Positions 20,200 to 20,200 of a stretch of DNA of 20,200 nt are shown here, piece after piece. Location of the stretch: the IMG/VR virus record IMGVR_UViG_3300039412_000159, positions 1 to 20,200 of that record, one strand, 5' to 3'. This stretch comes from a virus. How positions within the stretch are numbered: position 1 is the stretch's first letter; each line of letters begins with the position of its first letter. Position numbers and translations under genes: made by a program. Below the pieces are notes generated by a model. That model saw only the letters and a program-made list of their open reading frames with translations. It ran no database searches and was not told the DNA's origin.

Positions 20200-20200
20200 G

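Noticed and set aside
1-20200. tRNA, rRNA or known riboswitch
   Set aside because: I recognised no cloverleaf, rRNA or riboswitch consensus on reading both strands; the window is almost wholly coding.

Overview
The window is part of a Mu-like (transposable) phage or prophage. Almost every gene lies on the minus strand, so the genome reads from right (20200) to left (1). Landmark families appear in Mu order: a small HTH regulator, a DDE transposase (MuA type), an AAA+ target-selection ATPase (MuB type), Gam, GemA, a Mor-family activator, lysis genes, terminase, portal/F, a gpG/gp10-like protein, protease/scaffold (I/Z) and a decoration-like head protein. The window stops before the major head protein. 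Neither phage end is visible, nor is the divergent lysogeny repressor expected to the right of 20200. Base composition is moderate (somewhat under half G+C by eye). Several intergenic palindromes resemble dispersed repeats common in Desulfobacterota-type and other Gram-negative chromosomes, so I infer a Gram-negative host, probably an anaerobic deltaproteobacterium; this is not proven.

Early/transposition region (about 10233-20199). A Cro/Ner-size HTH protein is followed by small membrane ORFs, including one well-formed plus-strand ORF (19651-19836). Then come a conserved 165-aa protein, a winged-HTH protein, a 104-aa protein and a 320-aa HTH plus coiled-coil protein whose gene holds two near-identical palindromes. 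Transposase A follows, then a zinc-ribbon protein and ATPase B. A run of small genes comes next (several shorter than 60 codons), then Gam, zinc proteins, GemA and Mor. Genes mostly overlap or abut with good ribosome binding sites. Where gaps exist, they are filled by palindromic repeats.

Control region (9991-10232). A clear intrinsic terminator closes the early/middle operon. A second 10-bp inverted repeat lies just ahead of the first late gene. The only activator seen is Mor-like and no Mu C-like gene is present, so Mor probably switches on the late genes directly.

Late region (1-9990). The lysis block begins with an endolysin closely resembling phage lambda R. It is followed by membrane/coiled-coil proteins, a conserved 72-aa protein, a holin-like protein, a TraR/DksA-type zinc finger and another membrane protein. 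Packaging and head genes follow: DUF1804-type small terminase, large terminase, a portal fused to the F/SPP1-gp7-type head morphogenesis protein, a gp10/gpG-like completion protein, a Mu I-type protease with an in-frame internal start for the scaffold, and a decoration-like protein with an unusual N-terminal membrane segment.

Most noteworthy points are the internal scaffold start with its own strong ribosome binding site, the portal-F fusion, the shortened MuA N-terminus paired with an enlarged MuB and an intervening zinc-ribbon gene, the twin palindromes inside a DNA-binding-protein gene, the plus-strand membrane ORF antisense to a minus-strand ORF, and the palindromic repeats placed exactly at operon junctions.
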